Source: Chelativorans multitrophicus
GTDB lineage: Bacteria > Pseudomonadota > Alphaproteobacteria > Rhizobiales > Rhizobiaceae
Direction of reading: 5' to 3'
Length of the DNA stretch: 64,000 nucleotides
Assembly (NCBI RefSeq): GCF_011317445.1
Contig: NZ_JAAAPL010000001.1
Location: forward strand, 682,001-746,000
A model generated the notes under the pieces. That model was not told the DNA's origin and did not search any database. It saw nothing but the letters and a program-made list of their open reading frames with translations. Each line of letters starts with the position of its first letter. Positions within the stretch are counted from its first letter, which is position 1. This document shows positions 28,211-39,621 of the stretch, in pieces. The translations under genes were made by a program, and so were the position numbers.

Positions 28211-29182
28211 CTAAAGCACCGCCACCTTTGTCTCGCGCTTGCCCTCCCGCTTGTGCGGGTTCCTGAGCGGCAGGCCGAAATCGGGTGCGGAGATCTCGAA
28301 GATGTCCCCTTCCCCGCAGGAGATGCCGTCCGCGAAGGAGAGCGTCGCCGTGCCGAACATGTGGACGTGCAGGTCGCCCGGCTGGCAGAAGAGCGTGTAT
28401 TTGAAGTGATGGTGCTCCAGATTGGCGATGGTGTGGGACATGTTCTCCTCGCCGGAGAGGAATTCCTTCTCCCAGATCACCTTTCCGTCGCGCCAGACGC
28501 GGGAGGTGCCGCGAATATCGGCAGGCAGGTCGCCCACCAGAAGCTCGGGGCCGAAGGAAGCGGGCCTCAGCTTCGAATGCGCCAGATAGAGATAATTGAT
28601 GCGCTCGGTCACATGGTCGGAGAACTCGTTGGCAAGCGCGAAGCCGACGCGGGAGGGCCGGCAATCCCTACCGATAAGGTAGAAGCCGGCGATCTCCGGC
28701 TCCTCGCCGCCGTCGAGCGCACAGTCGGGCGAGACGAGCGGATCGCCGGACGCCACAGCCGCAACCCCCGTACCCTTGTAAAACCATTCAGGCTGCACGC
28801 CCTCCGTGCCCGGCGCAGGCTTCCCGCCTTCCAGGCCCAGGCGGAACATCTTCATCGAGTCGGTCATGCCGGCCGTATCGGCAGCGGCGTGCATGGCATC
28901 GCGCGCGGTAGCCGAGCCGAGATGGGTGAGGCCCGTGCCGGTCAAGAACATATGGGCGGGGTCGGGATGGCGCACCGGCACGTCCAGCGCGCCCTCGGCC
29001 GCCAATTTCTCCAGATCGACCGCCTCGCCCAGCCCATGCCGATCGATGGTGGCGGAAAGGGACACGCCCGCCTCGATCGCTTCGAGAGCCAGCGCATAGG
29101 TGCTCTGCGCGCCGTTTACGAGCCGCGCGTCGGCGCCCCGGCGGCAGATCACGCCGCCCTTTTTCAGTTGCGAAAGATGCAT
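28211..29182 (-). CDS. gguC: GguC / AraD1-type fumarylacetoacetate-hydrolase-family protein
   Basis: The third gene of the chvE-linked ggu operon known from Agrobacterium. The 323-residue protein is not a transporter part: it has the C-terminal FAH-fold domain, with the metal region PEWFYKGTG and [15 protein letters not shown], a FAH-like acidic cluster. The family includes 2-keto-3-deoxy sugar-acid dehydratases and hydrolases, so a role in sugar-acid breakdown is plausible (see findings), though not proven for GguC. It lies 13 bases after gguB. Confidence 0.85.
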   Translation of the reverse strand: MHLSQLKKGGVICRRGADARLVNGAQSTYALALEAIEAGVSLSATIDRHGLGEAVDLEKLAAEGALDVPVRHPDPAHMFLTGTGLTHLGSATARDAMHAAADTAGMTDSMKMFRLGLEGGKPAPGTEGVQPEWFYKGTGVAAVASGDPLVSPDCALDGGEEPEIAGFYLIGRDCRPSRVGFALANEFSDHVTERINYLYLAHSKLRPASFGPELLVGDLPADIRGTSRVWRDGKVIWEKEFLSGEENMSHTIANLEHHHFKYTLFCQPGDLHVHMFGTATLSFADGISCGEGDIFEISAPDFGLPLRNPHKREGKRETKVAVL

Positions 29183-29195
29183 CTCGATTTCTCGC

Positions 29196-30420
29196 TCAAG
29201 CCGCCTTGTTCTTGTTGTAGACGTCGAAAATCACCGCAGCGAGCAGCACGAGGCCCTTGATGACCTGCTGGTAATCGATGCCGATGCCGAGGATCGACAT
29301 GCCGTTGTTCATCACCCCCATGATGAAGGCGCCGACCACGGCTCCGGTGATCTTGCCGACGCCGCCCGACATCGACGCCCCGCCGATGAAGACGGCGGCG
29401 ATCACATCGAGCTCGAAGCCCACGCCCGCCTTCGGCGTCGCCGTATTGAGGCGCGCGGCGAAGATGAGGCCCGCAAGGGCCGCCAGCATGCCCATATTGG
29501 CGAAGGTGAGGAAGGTCAGCCGCTCCGTCCGGATGCCGGAAAGCTTCGCCGCCTTCTCGTTTCCTCCCAGCGCATAGATGCGGCGGCCAACCGTGGTCGA
29601 GTTGGTGAGGAAGGTGTAGATCACCGTCAGCACCGCCATTGTGATGAGAACGTTCGGAAAGCCGCGATAGGTGGAGAGCAGATAGGAAAGGAATACGATG
29701 GCGGCCGCGATCAGCCCGTTCTTGGCGAGGAAGAAGGCGAAAGGCTCATCTTCCATGCCGTATTTGGTATGGCGCTGGCGGTTGCGCATGGCCATGAAGA
29801 CAAGCGCCGCCGCCGTTATCGCGCCGAGCAGGATCGCCGTCACATTGGGCCGGCCGACGCCGAAGAGATCCGGGATGAATCCGGTCGAGAGCAACTGGAA
29901 GGAGCGCGGGAACGGCCCGACCGATTGGCCAGCAAGCACCCACAAAGTGAGGCCGCGGAAAACCAGCATTCCCGCCAGCGTCACGATGAAGGAGGGTATG
30001 CGCCAATAGGCGATCCAGTAGCCCTGGGCCGCTCCGATAACAAAGCCGAGCAGCAGGCAGGCCGGAATGACCCCGAGCGGCGAGATATCGTACTGCACCA
30101 GCATCACTGCCGCGACGGCTCCCACGAAGCCCGCCACCGACCCCACCGAAAGATCGATATGGCCAGCCACGATGACGAGCAGCATGCCGAGCGCCATGAT
30201 GACGATGTAGCTGTTCTGAAGGACCAGATTGGTGAGGTTGACCGGCCGCATCAGCGTGCCGTCCGTCATCACCTGGAAGAAGCCCATGATGACCACGAGC
30301 GCGATCAGCATGCCGTATTCGCGCACATGGGTCTGCAGGTGGCTGCCGATCGAGGACATCGCCGCTTCGGCCTTGGCCTCGCCGAGACCCTCTGCCGTTT
30401 TTCTTTGATGGGCGGACAGC

Positions 30421-30428
<8 letters not shown>
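29196..30428 (-). CDS. gguB: Sugar ABC transporter permease GguB
   Basis: The inner-membrane channel of a CUT2-type monosaccharide importer (410 residues, about ten hydrophobic helices; branched-chain/ribose-type permease domain). The recognisable segment is [20 protein letters not shown] with GLTLWVLAG later. It overlaps gguA by eight bases, and together with ChvE and GguA forms the ChvE-GguAB system for galactose, glucose, arabinose, xylose and related sugars. Confidence 0.93.
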
Positions 30429-31968
<1,540 letters not shown>

Positions 31969-31969
31969 T

Positions 31970-32196
31970 GCCCCCTCTCTTGCAAATTCCAAGGACTTAG
32001 CTTCGCTAAGCCCAGGAATTTGCTTTCTCCCCCGCCAAGGGGGAGATGACGCCGGCGTGACCGCTTCCGCCAATCGCCAACCCTGGCGAATACATCGGCA
32101 AGCCTGCAGGGGCGCCTATCTCCCCCTCGGCGGGGGAGAAAGCGATTTCAACACATTAGCGCAGCTAAGTGTTAGAAATCGCAAGAGAGGGGGTCG
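31970..32196. repeat. Long palindrome, copy D (extended variant) between chvE and gguA
   Basis: The outer arms are CCCCCTCTCTTGCAAATTCC and GAAATCGCAAGAGAGGGGG, with inner palindromic pieces such as CTTAGCTTCGCTAAG, TTAGCGCAGCTAA and CTCCCCCGCCAAGGGGGAG. It is about 65 bases longer than the other copies and more divergent in the outer arms. Lying directly after the binding-protein gene, its RNA would fold into a large hairpin able to stabilise chvE mRNA or reduce read-through. Confidence 0.75.
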
Positions 32197-32219
32197 CTGT
32201 TGCAAACCATTTACGGAAT

Positions 32220-32235
32220 CCGGCTCTTTAAGCCG
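32220..32235 (-). terminator. Small hairpin downstream of chvE
   Basis: CGGCT and AGCCG arms with a 5-base loop lie 17-32 bases beyond the chvE stop on the minus strand. There is no T-tract, so it is more likely a 3' mRNA-stabilising or attenuating hairpin than a strong terminator. Confidence 0.35.
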
Positions 32236-32251
32236 AGTTCGCTCGTTCCCA

Positions 32252-33319
32252 CTATTGGATCTGGTCCTTGGTGTAGTAACCGCTGCCGATCAGCACCTCT
32301 TCCCAGTTGGACTTATCGACCAGCACGGGCTTCAGCAGATAGGACGGCACGACCTTGACGCCATTGTCGTAGGTTTTCGTGTCGTTGATCTCCGGCTCGC
32401 CGCCCTGGAGCAACGCATCGACCATGCCGACGGTCACGCGGGCAAGCTCGCGCGTGTCCTTGAAGATGGTCGAATACTGCTCATCGGCGAGGATCGACTT
32501 GACCGAGGGAACCTCGGCATCCTGGCCCGTGACGATCGGCATCTTCAGGTCGCCGGACCCGTAGCCCACGCCCTTGAGCGAGGAGAGAATGCCGATGGAG
32601 AGGCCGTCATAGGGCGAAAGCACGCCGTTGACTTCCTTGTCCGTGTAATAGGCGGAAAGCAGGTTATCCATGCGCGACTGGGCCACCGCGCCGTCCCAGC
32701 GCAGGGTGCCGACCTTGTCCATGCCCATCTGGCCGGACGGGACGGTGATTTCGCCGGAATCGATCAGCGGCTGCAGGACCGACATGGCGCCATCATAGAA
32801 GAAATAGGCGTTGTTATCGTCGGGCGAGCCGCCGAAAAGCTCGATGTTCCAGGGCTTCTGGTCGGGGAAGCGTTCCTTCAGACCGTCCACCAGCGAGGTC
32901 GCCTGCTGCACGCCGACCTGGAAATTGTCGAAGGTGGCGTAGTAGTCGACATGCTCGCTGTCACGGATCAGGCGATCATAGGCGATTACCTTGATGTCCG
33001 CCGCGTTGGCATTCTCCAGTGCGTTCGAGAGCGTCGTGCCGTCGATCGCCGCGATCACCAGGACATTGACGCCCTTGGTTATCATGTTCTCGATCTGCGC
33101 GAGCTGGTTCGGGATGTCGTCCTCGGCATACTGAAGATCGGTCTCATAGCCCGCGGCCTTGAACTGCTCGACCATCGAATTTCCATCGGAGATCCAGCGG
33201 GCCGAAGATTTCGTCGGCATGGCGATGCCGATCAGCCCCTTCTCCTGTGCCTGGACCACTCCGGTGAGCAGAGTGGCCCCCAGCGCAAGCGAAGCGAATA
33301 TGGATGCAATCTTTTTCAT
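32252..33319 (-). CDS. chvE: Periplasmic multiple-sugar-binding protein ChvE
   Basis: The exported binding protein (355 residues) of the GguAB importer. The signal peptide [20 protein letters not shown] is followed by cleavage near VQAQ, and mature protein starts [19 protein letters not shown], as in ChvE/MmsB. Family members bind galactose, arabinose, glucose and xylose; in Agrobacterium ChvE also signals to VirA. No virA is seen here, so a role beyond uptake and chemotaxis is not indicated. It diverges from gbpR. Confidence 0.95.
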   Translation of the reverse strand: MKKIASIFASLALGATLLTGVVQAQEKGLIGIAMPTKSSARWISDGNSMVEQFKAAGYETDLQYAEDDIPNQLAQIENMITKGVNVLVIAAIDGTTLSNALENANAADIKVIAYDRLIRDSEHVDYYATFDNFQVGVQQATSLVDGLKERFPDQKPWNIELFGGSPDDNNAYFFYDGAMSVLQPLIDSGEITVPSGQMGMDKVGTLRWDGAVAQSRMDNLLSAYYTDKEVNGVLSPYDGLSIGILSSLKGVGYGSGDLKMPIVTGQDAEVPSVKSILADEQYSTIFKDTRELARVTVGMVDALLQGGEPEINDTKTYDNGVKVVPSYLLKPVLVDKSNWEEVLIGSGYYTKDQIQ

Positions 33320-33431
33320 TTCTTCCTCCCAATGCCAGGGCGCGGCCCCATGGCGATATCAGGCGCTCCCCCTGGTGGCGTTCAAGAACAAGCCGGATCA
33401 CCTGATCCGTTGGCGAAACTATTGGAGATGG

Positions 33432-33485
33432 ATTATACCAATCAAATGCATTTTTTGTTCTTTTGCATTACAAAACTGGTATGAT
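33432..33485. promoter_or_regulatory. Nested dyad between chvE and gbpR (candidate GbpR operator)
   Basis: Two nearly concentric inverted repeats lie in an AT-rich patch: the outer ATTATACCA (33432-33440) with TGGTATGAT (33477-33485) matches at 8 of 9 positions, and the inner AATGCA (33445-33450) with TGCATT (33464-33469) is perfect. GbpR is known in Agrobacterium to control chvE in response to sugars, so this is the natural place for its site; the assignment is inference. Confidence 0.6.
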
Positions 33486-33504
33486 GCTCCGTATGAAGGA
33501 CGTC

Positions 33505-34431
33505 ATGTCACGGCTCAAGCTCAGCCATTTCCGCCTTATCGCCGCCGTTGCGGAGCACGGCCAGCTCAGCCCGGCGGCGGCATCGCTCTCCATGACGCAA
33601 CCGGCAGCCTCGCGCATGTTGAGGGAGATCGAAAGGCTTATCGGCGTCCCTCTTTTCGAGCGGCACGCCAAGGGCATGAGCCTGACGGAGGTCGGCGGGC
33701 TGCTGGCGCGACATGCCGAAACGCTGCTCACCGAAATCCGAGAAACCGTCATTGAGGTTGAGGAATTCAAGCTCGGCAAGGGCGGGCGGGTGCGCGTCGG
33801 CGCCGTTACGGGAGCGGCGGTGGGCTATGTGATGCCCGCGATTCAGAAACTGAAGGCCACTTCGCCCAATGCAGACGTGCATATCGACGTGGCACCGAGC
33901 GACACCCTGATCCCCGAACTCGTCTCAGGCCATCTCGATTTCGTGCTCGGCCGCGTGCCACCGCCTTTTGATCCGCGTAGTTTTGTCGTTTCCCGCGGAA
34001 GAAACGAGATCGTCGACCTGGTGGTGAGGCGAAATCATCCGCTTGCGGGGGCCAATGCCATCTCGATCGGCGAGCTCAGCGACTACGAGTGGGTGTTGCA
34101 GTCAAGCGGCGCACCTTTGCGCGTGGTCGTGGAGCAGGCGTTTCTGGCCGCCGGAGGCACATTGCCCCGCAACATCATCAACACGACCTCGCTCCTGGCG
34201 ATGATTGCGCTGCTCGTCACCTCGGACGCAATCGCGCCGCTGTCGCGGGAAGTCTCGGATCTCCTCGGGGGAAACAGCGGGGGGCTGGGGCTTGCTGTTC
34301 TGCCCATCCGCGAGGCGCTGGTCGTCGCTCCTTACCACCTGCTTTCGCTCAAGAGCCGGCCTCTATCGCCGCTGGCCTCAAGACTGAAAGAGCTTATCCT
34401 GCTGGAACTTGGGGGTTATGATCGGCCTTGA
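33505..34431 (+). CDS. gbpR: LysR-family regulator GbpR
   Basis: A 308-residue LysR-type regulator, divergent from chvE, matching the galactose-binding-protein regulator arrangement of Agrobacterium. The winged helix-turn-helix is HGQLSPAAASLSMTQPAASR, about residues 18-37, followed by a linker helix and a ligand domain (GKGGRVRVGAVTG onward). The start is placed at the ATG at 33505 with AAGGA four bases upstream; earlier ATGs at 33481 and 33493 overlap the nested dyad and have no ribosome site. Confidence 0.88.
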   Translation: MSRLKLSHFRLIAAVAEHGQLSPAAASLSMTQPAASRMLREIERLIGVPLFERHAKGMSLTEVGGLLARHAETLLTEIRETVIEVEEFKLGKGGRVRVGAVTGAAVGYVMPAIQKLKATSPNADVHIDVAPSDTLIPELVSGHLDFVLGRVPPPFDPRSFVVSRGRNEIVDLVVRRNHPLAGANAISIGELSDYEWVLQSSGAPLRVVVEQAFLAAGGTLPRNIINTTSLLAMIALLVTSDAIAPLSREVSDLLGGNSGGLGLAVLPIREALVVAPYHLLSLKSRPLSPLASRLKELILLELGGYDRP

Positions 34432-34529
34432 TGCCCTGGGCACATCAAATTCTTTCCGCCGTGTGTCTACCCGCATACGCTGACAGCCGGCGCCGTTCCT
34501 GATTCGCGCAGATTTGGAAGGAAGCGAGA

Positions 34530-35450
34530 ATGATCCTGTGCTGCGGAGAAGCATTGATCGACATGCTGCCACGCGAAACGGCCGATGGCGAAGCCGCTTT
34601 CGTGCCACATGTGGGCGGCTCGGTCTTCAACACCGCGATCGCCCTCGGGCGGCTTGAAGTTCCCGTCTCCTTCTTTTCCGGCCTCTCGGAGGATCTTTTC
34701 GGAGTGCGCCTTCAAGACACGCTGCGCGCCAGTGGCGTCGACCTCAGCCATGCCATCATTTCAACCCGCCCGACAACGCTTGCCTTCGTGTCTCTCAACG
34801 AGGGCCAGGCGAGCTACCATTTCTATGACGAAAACACCGCCGGGCGAATGCTGTTCGAAGCCGACCTGCCGGACCTGGATGAGAGCGTGGAGGCCATGCT
34901 TTTCGGCGGCATCAGCCTTGCACCCGAACCTTGCGGCGGCACCTTCGAGGCGCTGATGACGCGTGAGAGCCCCACGCGCGTCACCATGCTCGACCCAAAT
35001 ATCCGCCAGGCCTTCATCCGCGATCCGCTCGCGCATAAGGCACGCATGCGGCGCATGATGGCGATCGCGGACATTATCAAGATTTCGGAAGAGGACCTTG
35101 CCTGGTTCGGAGGCCCCGCTTCGGCCGGAGAGGCAGCACAGGTGCTTCTCGCCGCCGGAACAAGGCTCGTGGTCGTCACCAGCGGCGGCAAGGGCGCGTC
35201 CGCCTATTGGCGGGGCGGCAGCTTCGTCATCAGTGCCGTGAACGTGAAGGTCGCGGACACGGTCGGCGCGGGCGATTCCTTCAACGCCGGCATATTGGCG
35301 GCGCTCAGGAAAGCGGGCTATCTCAAGAAATCACGCCTCGCCTCGCTGACGACCGAGGTCGTCCGGGATGCCCTCTCCTTCGCCACGCGCGTTGCGGCCG
35401 TTACGGTCTCGCGCGCGGGTGCCAATCCGCCCTGGGCGGATGAGGTGTAA
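34530..35450 (+). CDS. PfkB-family sugar kinase (fructokinase-like)
   Basis: A ribokinase-fold kinase of 306 residues. The N-terminal signature is GGSVFNTAIALGRL and the C-terminal PfkB signature is DTVGAGDSFNAGI, which contains the catalytic aspartate. Overall it resembles bacterial fructokinases, but 2-keto-3-deoxygluconate kinases share the fold, and its place beside gbpR and chvE leaves the substrate open. It is followed by palindrome copy E. Confidence 0.88.
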   Translation: MILCCGEALIDMLPRETADGEAAFVPHVGGSVFNTAIALGRLEVPVSFFSGLSEDLFGVRLQDTLRASGVDLSHAIISTRPTTLAFVSLNEGQASYHFYDENTAGRMLFEADLPDLDESVEAMLFGGISLAPEPCGGTFEALMTRESPTRVTMLDPNIRQAFIRDPLAHKARMRRMMAIADIIKISEEDLAWFGGPASAGEAAQVLLAAGTRLVVVTSGGKGASAYWRGGSFVISAVNVKVADTVGAGDSFNAGILAALRKAGYLKKSRLASLTTEVVRDALSFATRVAAVTVSRAGANPPWADEV

Positions 35451-35461
35451 TTGCGCCCTTT

Positions 35462-35626
35462 CGCGCCCCCCTCTGGCCTGCCGGCCATCTCCCCCACAAG
35501 GGGGGAGATTGCGCTTGCAGCTTGCTCCGTCACCTATTCAGCAAGACCGGTGATCAGCGAAAACCGTCATGAATGCTGATCTCCCCCCTTGTGGGGGAGA
35601 TGGCCGGCAGGGCAGAGGGGGGCGTG
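35462..35626. repeat. Long imperfect intergenic palindrome, copy E
   Basis: A well preserved copy with left arm CCCCCTCTGGCCTGCCGGCC plus ATCTCCCCCACAAGGGGGGA and right arm CTCCCCCCTTGTGGGGGAGA plus TGGCCGGCAGGGCAGAGG. It lies between the convergent ends of the sugar kinase and cysQ genes. It is the rightmost copy in the window. Confidence 0.88.
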
Positions 35627-35648
35627 ACGGAGCACCGGTGCAACCGGT

Positions 35649-36473
35649 CTAATCTTGAGCCGCCCGCCCCTCGGCTATGAAGAACGGGTTGGCGAAAGCC
35701 TCCAGTCCCTCACCTTCCTTCGGCCCATAGGTAAGCGGTTTGCCTTGAAGCGTAAGCGTGCTGCCACCCGCGGCGCGCAGCACCGCGTCACCGGCTGCCG
35801 TATCCCACTGCATGGTGCGGCCGTAACGCGGATAAAGATCCGCCTGGCCGCAGGCAATCATGCAGAATTTCAGCGACGAGCCGACGGAGACGGTTTCCGC
35901 GCCGGGATAGCGGGCGATGAAGGCTTCCGTTTCCGGCGTGGAATGGGAGCGGCTGGCCACGATCGCTGGAGGATTGCGCCGCGGGCGGGTATTGATCCCG
36001 CGGCGGCTTGTGATTGCGCCGTTGTGGCATTCGGCTTCGAAGGCCGCGCCGGGCCTGCCGGAATAGAGAAGCCCGCGCGCCGGCGCATAGACCACGCCGA
36101 CCACCGGAGCACCATCCTTCACATAGGCTATGTTGACCGTGAAATCCGGCCTGCGCCCAATGAATTCGCGGGTGCCGTCGAGCGGGTCGACCAGAAAAAA
36201 TCCTTCGTCGCCGCAGGCCGGCAGCACGCCGCCCGAGGCCTCCTCTTCAGAGACGCACGGCGTCCCCGCCACGGTGGCACGCAGCCCGGCGAGAATGACG
36301 CGCTCGGCGGCACGATCGGCTTCCGTCACGGGGGAGGCATCGGATTTGTGCTCGATCTGCACGCCGGCTTCATAATGCGCCATGACCTGACGGCCGGCCG
36401 CAAGCGCCAGCTCCTCGAAGAGCGCCAGAAGGGCTGTCTCGCCAGCCATCGACGGAAGGGCGGAGGTCAGCAA
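35649..36473 (-). CDS. cysQ: 3'(2'),5'-bisphosphate nucleotidase CysQ
   Basis: Removes the 3' phosphate from PAP/PAPS and so controls the sulfate-assimilation pool. The 274-residue protein is an inositol-monophosphatase-fold enzyme with the metal motif [20 protein letters not shown], the Glu-Glu pair in [10 protein letters not shown], and the second metal aspartate in [17 protein letters not shown]. Its start overlaps the end of cysNC by seven bases, which fits cotranscription with the PAPS-producing enzymes. Confidence 0.93.
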   Translation of the reverse strand: MLTSALPSMAGETALLALFEELALAAGRQVMAHYEAGVQIEHKSDASPVTEADRAAERVILAGLRATVAGTPCVSEEEASGGVLPACGDEGFFLVDPLDGTREFIGRRPDFTVNIAYVKDGAPVVGVVYAPARGLLYSGRPGAAFEAECHNGAITSRRGINTRPRRNPPAIVASRSHSTPETEAFIARYPGAETVSVGSSLKFCMIACGQADLYPRYGRTMQWDTAAGDAVLRAAGGSTLTLQGKPLTYGPKEGEGLEAFANPFFIAEGRAAQD

Positions 36474-38389
36474 TATCCGCGCTCCCGCAGCCAGGTTTCC
36501 AATTCGTCCGCCATATCTTCGGGTGCCCTGCCCACGGTGTGCAGGTGAAGATCCGGGTTCTCGGGAGCCTCATAGGGCGAATCTATGCCGGTGAAGTTTT
36601 TCAGTTCACCTTTGAGCGCCCGAGCATAGAGCCCCTTCGGGTCGCGCTTGGCGCATTCCTCGAAGGGCGTATCGACGAACACTTCTATGAACTCGCCCTC
36701 GCCCATCAGGTCGCGGGCCATGCGCCGCTCGGCGCGGAAAGGCGAGATGAAGGAGACGAGAACGATGAGCCCCGCATCCGCCATCAAACGGGCCACCTCC
36801 GCCACGCGGCGAATGTTTTCCACCCGGTCCTCCTCGGTGAAGCCCAGGTCGCGATTGAGCCCGTGGCGAACATTGTCGCCGTCGAGGATATAGGTGTGGC
36901 GGCCAGCCGCGTGCAGCTTCTTCTCCAGAAGATTGGCGACCGTCGACTTGCCGGACCCCGAAAGGCCGGTGAACCAGAGCACCGCCGGCTTCTGGTGCTT
37001 CAAGGTCGCGCGAGATTCCTTCGTCACGTCCAGCGCCTGCCAATGGATGTTGGCGGCCCGCCGCAGCGGGTGCAGGATCATTCCCGCGCCGACGGTGGCG
37101 TTGGTCACGCGGTCGATGAGGATGAAGGAACCGGTCGAGCGGTTCTTCCCGAAAGGATCGAAGGCGATCGGCGACTGGAGCGACAGATTGCACACGCCAA
37201 CCGCATTCAGTTCAAGGCACTTCGCGGCCTCATGGGCGAAATTGTTGATGTTCACCCGGTGCTTGAGCTGGCTGACGGTGGCGCTCACCTCGTCCGTCTC
37301 GGTGCGCAGAATATACATTCGGCCGGGCAGAAGCGGATGTTCATCGAACCAGACGATGTTGGCGGTGAACTGATCGGCCACATCCGGCCGCGCCTCCGGC
37401 GCCACCAGAATCTCGCCGCGCGAGACCTCCACCTCGTCCTCCAGGACCACCGTGATGGCCTGGCCTTCAAAAGCGCTCGGCAAGTCGCCGTCATAGGTGA
37501 CGATCCGCTTCACCCGCGTGCGCCGGCCGGATTTGGCGACCACCACCTCGTCGCCCACAGCCACGGAACCTGAGGCGATCGTGCCGGCAAAGCCGCGGAA
37601 ATCCAGATTGGGGCGGTTCACATATTGAACGGGGAACCGGAACGGCTGGGCTACGCTCTCGCCCGCGACGTCCACCGTCTCCAGGTGCTCGATCAATGAC
37701 GGGCCGGCGTACCAAGGGGTACGCTCGGAGATACGGGTCACGTTGTCCCCGTGCCTGGCCGACATCGGGATCGCCACGATCGAGGAGAAGCCAAGGTCCT
37801 TCGCAAAGGCATCGTAATCGGCGGTGATCTTCGCGAAGACCTGCTCGTCGAAGTCGACGAGGTCGATCTTGTTCACCGCAACAACGATGTACCGGATGCC
37901 GAGCAGCGAGGCAATGATGGAGTGACGGCGGGTCTGCTGCAGTACGCCCTGTCGCGCATCTACCAGCACGACGGCGAGATCGGCGGTCGAAGCGCCCGTC
38001 GCCATGTTGCGCGTATATTGCTCGTGCCCCGGCGTGTCGGCGACAATGAATTTGCGCTTGGGCGTTGCGAAGAACCGGTAGGCGACATCAATGGTGATGC
38101 CCTGCTGGCGCTCGGCCTCCAGCCCGTCGACCAGAAGCGCGAAGTCGATCTCGCCGCCATTCGTGCCGTGCTTCTTCGAATCCTGCTCGAGCGCGGCAAG
38201 CTGATCCTCGAAAATGAGCTTCGTGTCGTAAAGCAAGCGGCCGATGAGCGTCGACTTACCATCATCGACGGAGCCGCAGGTGAGGAAGCGCAGCAAGGTC
38301 TTTCTCTCCTGCGAGGAGAGATAAGCGCGAATATCGGCGGTTTCCGTCTCGGCGTCTGCGACCGCGGCCGCGGCGTTGGAGCTCAGCAT
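36467..38389 (-). CDS. cysNC: Bifunctional sulfate adenylyltransferase subunit 1 / APS kinase
   Basis: A CysN-CysC fusion (640 residues) that helps make APS with CysD and then phosphorylates it to PAPS. The N-terminal GTPase part has [31 protein letters not shown] and NKIDLV; the C-terminal APS kinase starts about residue 455 with [17 protein letters not shown] and contains [16 protein letters not shown]. The fusion is the form also found as NodQ in nodulating rhizobia, but no nod genes are present here. Its ATG overlaps the cysD stop by one base. Confidence 0.95.
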   Translation of the reverse strand: MLSSNAAAAVADAETETADIRAYLSSQERKTLLRFLTCGSVDDGKSTLIGRLLYDTKLIFEDQLAALEQDSKKHGTNGGEIDFALLVDGLEAERQQGITIDVAYRFFATPKRKFIVADTPGHEQYTRNMATGASTADLAVVLVDARQGVLQQTRRHSIIASLLGIRYIVVAVNKIDLVDFDEQVFAKITADYDAFAKDLGFSSIVAIPMSARHGDNVTRISERTPWYAGPSLIEHLETVDVAGESVAQPFRFPVQYVNRPNLDFRGFAGTIASGSVAVGDEVVVAKSGRRTRVKRIVTYDGDLPSAFEGQAITVVLEDEVEVSRGEILVAPEARPDVADQFTANIVWFDEHPLLPGRMYILRTETDEVSATVSQLKHRVNINNFAHEAAKCLELNAVGVCNLSLQSPIAFDPFGKNRSTGSFILIDRVTNATVGAGMILHPLRRAANIHWQALDVTKESRATLKHQKPAVLWFTGLSGSGKSTVANLLEKKLHAAGRHTYILDGDNVRHGLNRDLGFTEEDRVENIRRVAEVARLMADAGLIVLVSFISPFRAERRMARDLMGEGEFIEVFVDTPFEECAKRDPKGLYARALKGELKNFTGIDSPYEAPENPDLHLHTVGRAPEDMADELETWLRERGYC

Positions 38390-39294
38390 CAGAAATACCC
38401 CTCGCGCTTCTTCTTTTCCATCGAGCCTGCCTCATCGCGGTCGATGAGACGGCCCTGACGCTCCGAGGTGCGAGCCGTCAGCATTTCAGAGACAATATCC
38501 TCCAGCGTCGCGGCGCAGGAATCGATGGCCCCCGTCAGTGGATAGCAGCCCAGCGTGCGGAAGCGCACCATGCGCTCCTCGACGGTCTCGCCGGGAAGAA
38601 GCTTCATACGGTCATCATCGACCATGATCGTCATGCCCCCACGATTCACGACCGGCCGCTTCTTCGCGAAGTATAGCGGCACAATCGGAATCCCCTCCTG
38701 CAGAATGTATTGCCAAATATCGAGCTCGGTCCAGTTGGAGAGCGGGAAGACGCGGATCGATTCACCCTGCGCGACGCGGGTATTGTAGATTTTCCACATC
38801 TCCGGCCGCTGGTTCTTCGGGTCCCAGGTGTGGCTGGCAGTCCGGAAGGAAAAGACGCGCTCCTTGGCGCGGCTCTTCTCCTCGTCGCGGCGCGCGCCGC
38901 CGAACGCCGCATCGAATCCATATTTGTCCAGCGCCTGGCGCAGCGCCACGGTCTTCATAATATGCGTGTGCACGTTGGAGCCGTGGTCGAACGGGTTGAT
39001 GCCGTCGCGCACGCCCTCCTCGTTGATATGCACCAGAAGATCGAAACCCAGTTCGGCCGCCATGCGGTCGCGAAATTCAATCATCTCCCTGAATTTCCAC
39101 GTCGTGTCGACATGGAGGAAGGGAAAGGGAGGCTTGGCCGGGTAAAAGGCTTTCATCGCCAGATGCAGCAGAACGGACGAATCCTTACCGATGGAGTAAA
39201 GCATCACCGGCTTGGAAAAATTCGCCGCCACCCCTCGCATGATGTGGATTGATTCAGCTTCAAGGCGCTGAAGATGCGTCAGGTTTGCCGTCAT
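38389..39294 (-). CDS. cysD: Sulfate adenylyltransferase subunit 2 CysD
   Basis: The catalytic ATP sulfurylase subunit (301 residues), forming APS from sulfate and ATP. The PP-loop motif is [18 protein letters not shown] near residue 32; other family blocks are [20 protein letters not shown] and [10 protein letters not shown]. It is the first gene of the cysD-cysNC-cysQ operon. The upstream region holds a degraded dispersed repeat and no recognised regulator site. Confidence 0.95.
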   Translation of the reverse strand: MTANLTHLQRLEAESIHIMRGVAANFSKPVMLYSIGKDSSVLLHLAMKAFYPAKPPFPFLHVDTTWKFREMIEFRDRMAAELGFDLLVHINEEGVRDGINPFDHGSNVHTHIMKTVALRQALDKYGFDAAFGGARRDEEKSRAKERVFSFRTASHTWDPKNQRPEMWKIYNTRVAQGESIRVFPLSNWTELDIWQYILQEGIPIVPLYFAKKRPVVNRGGMTIMVDDDRMKLLPGETVEERMVRFRTLGCYPLTGAIDSCAATLEDIVSEMLTARTSERQGRLIDRDEAGSMEKKKREGYF

Positions 39295-39506
39295 CTGAGC
39301 AATGACCTTCTTGTGTGTTGTCCAGCGCTCGCCATAAAACGCCGTTTCAGTGGCAATAGCACTGCAGCAACAGGCCCCTCAAGGTGGCCAAAACTAAAGG
39401 CACCGCAGGATCAATCCTGTGTTTTGCGCCATTTGCGAAGAAAACGGAAAGTTGTTCCGGTGCAATGGCCAGGGCCTTTGTTTCGACCTTTTGCCGCTGG
39501 ACCGTA

Positions 39507-39548
39507 CAGGCATGGCTCGTCGGGTCAAGCCCGAGGGTTCATGCCTGA
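39507..39548. repeat. Degraded copy of the short dispersed repeat
   Basis: A third copy of the element seen twice at 6.9-7.0 kb, reading CAGGCATGGCTCGTCGGGTC, AAGCCCGAGGG and TTCATGCCTGA, with several changes. It occupies the roughly 325-base gap (39295-39621) between cysD and the DegT-type gene, in which I see no gene. Confidence 0.7.
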
Positions 39549-39621
39549 ACACAAGCGCGTCACCGCCGGCCATGAGGCTGGCTGGGTATTCTCTTTGATA
39601 ACGAGGGAGAGAAGCCGCCCC

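Noticed and set aside
36467-39294. Assignment as nodulation genes nodPQ
   Set aside because: CysNC fusions are also the ordinary assimilatory form; there are no nod genes, nod boxes or sulfotransferase near, and cysQ is in the operon.
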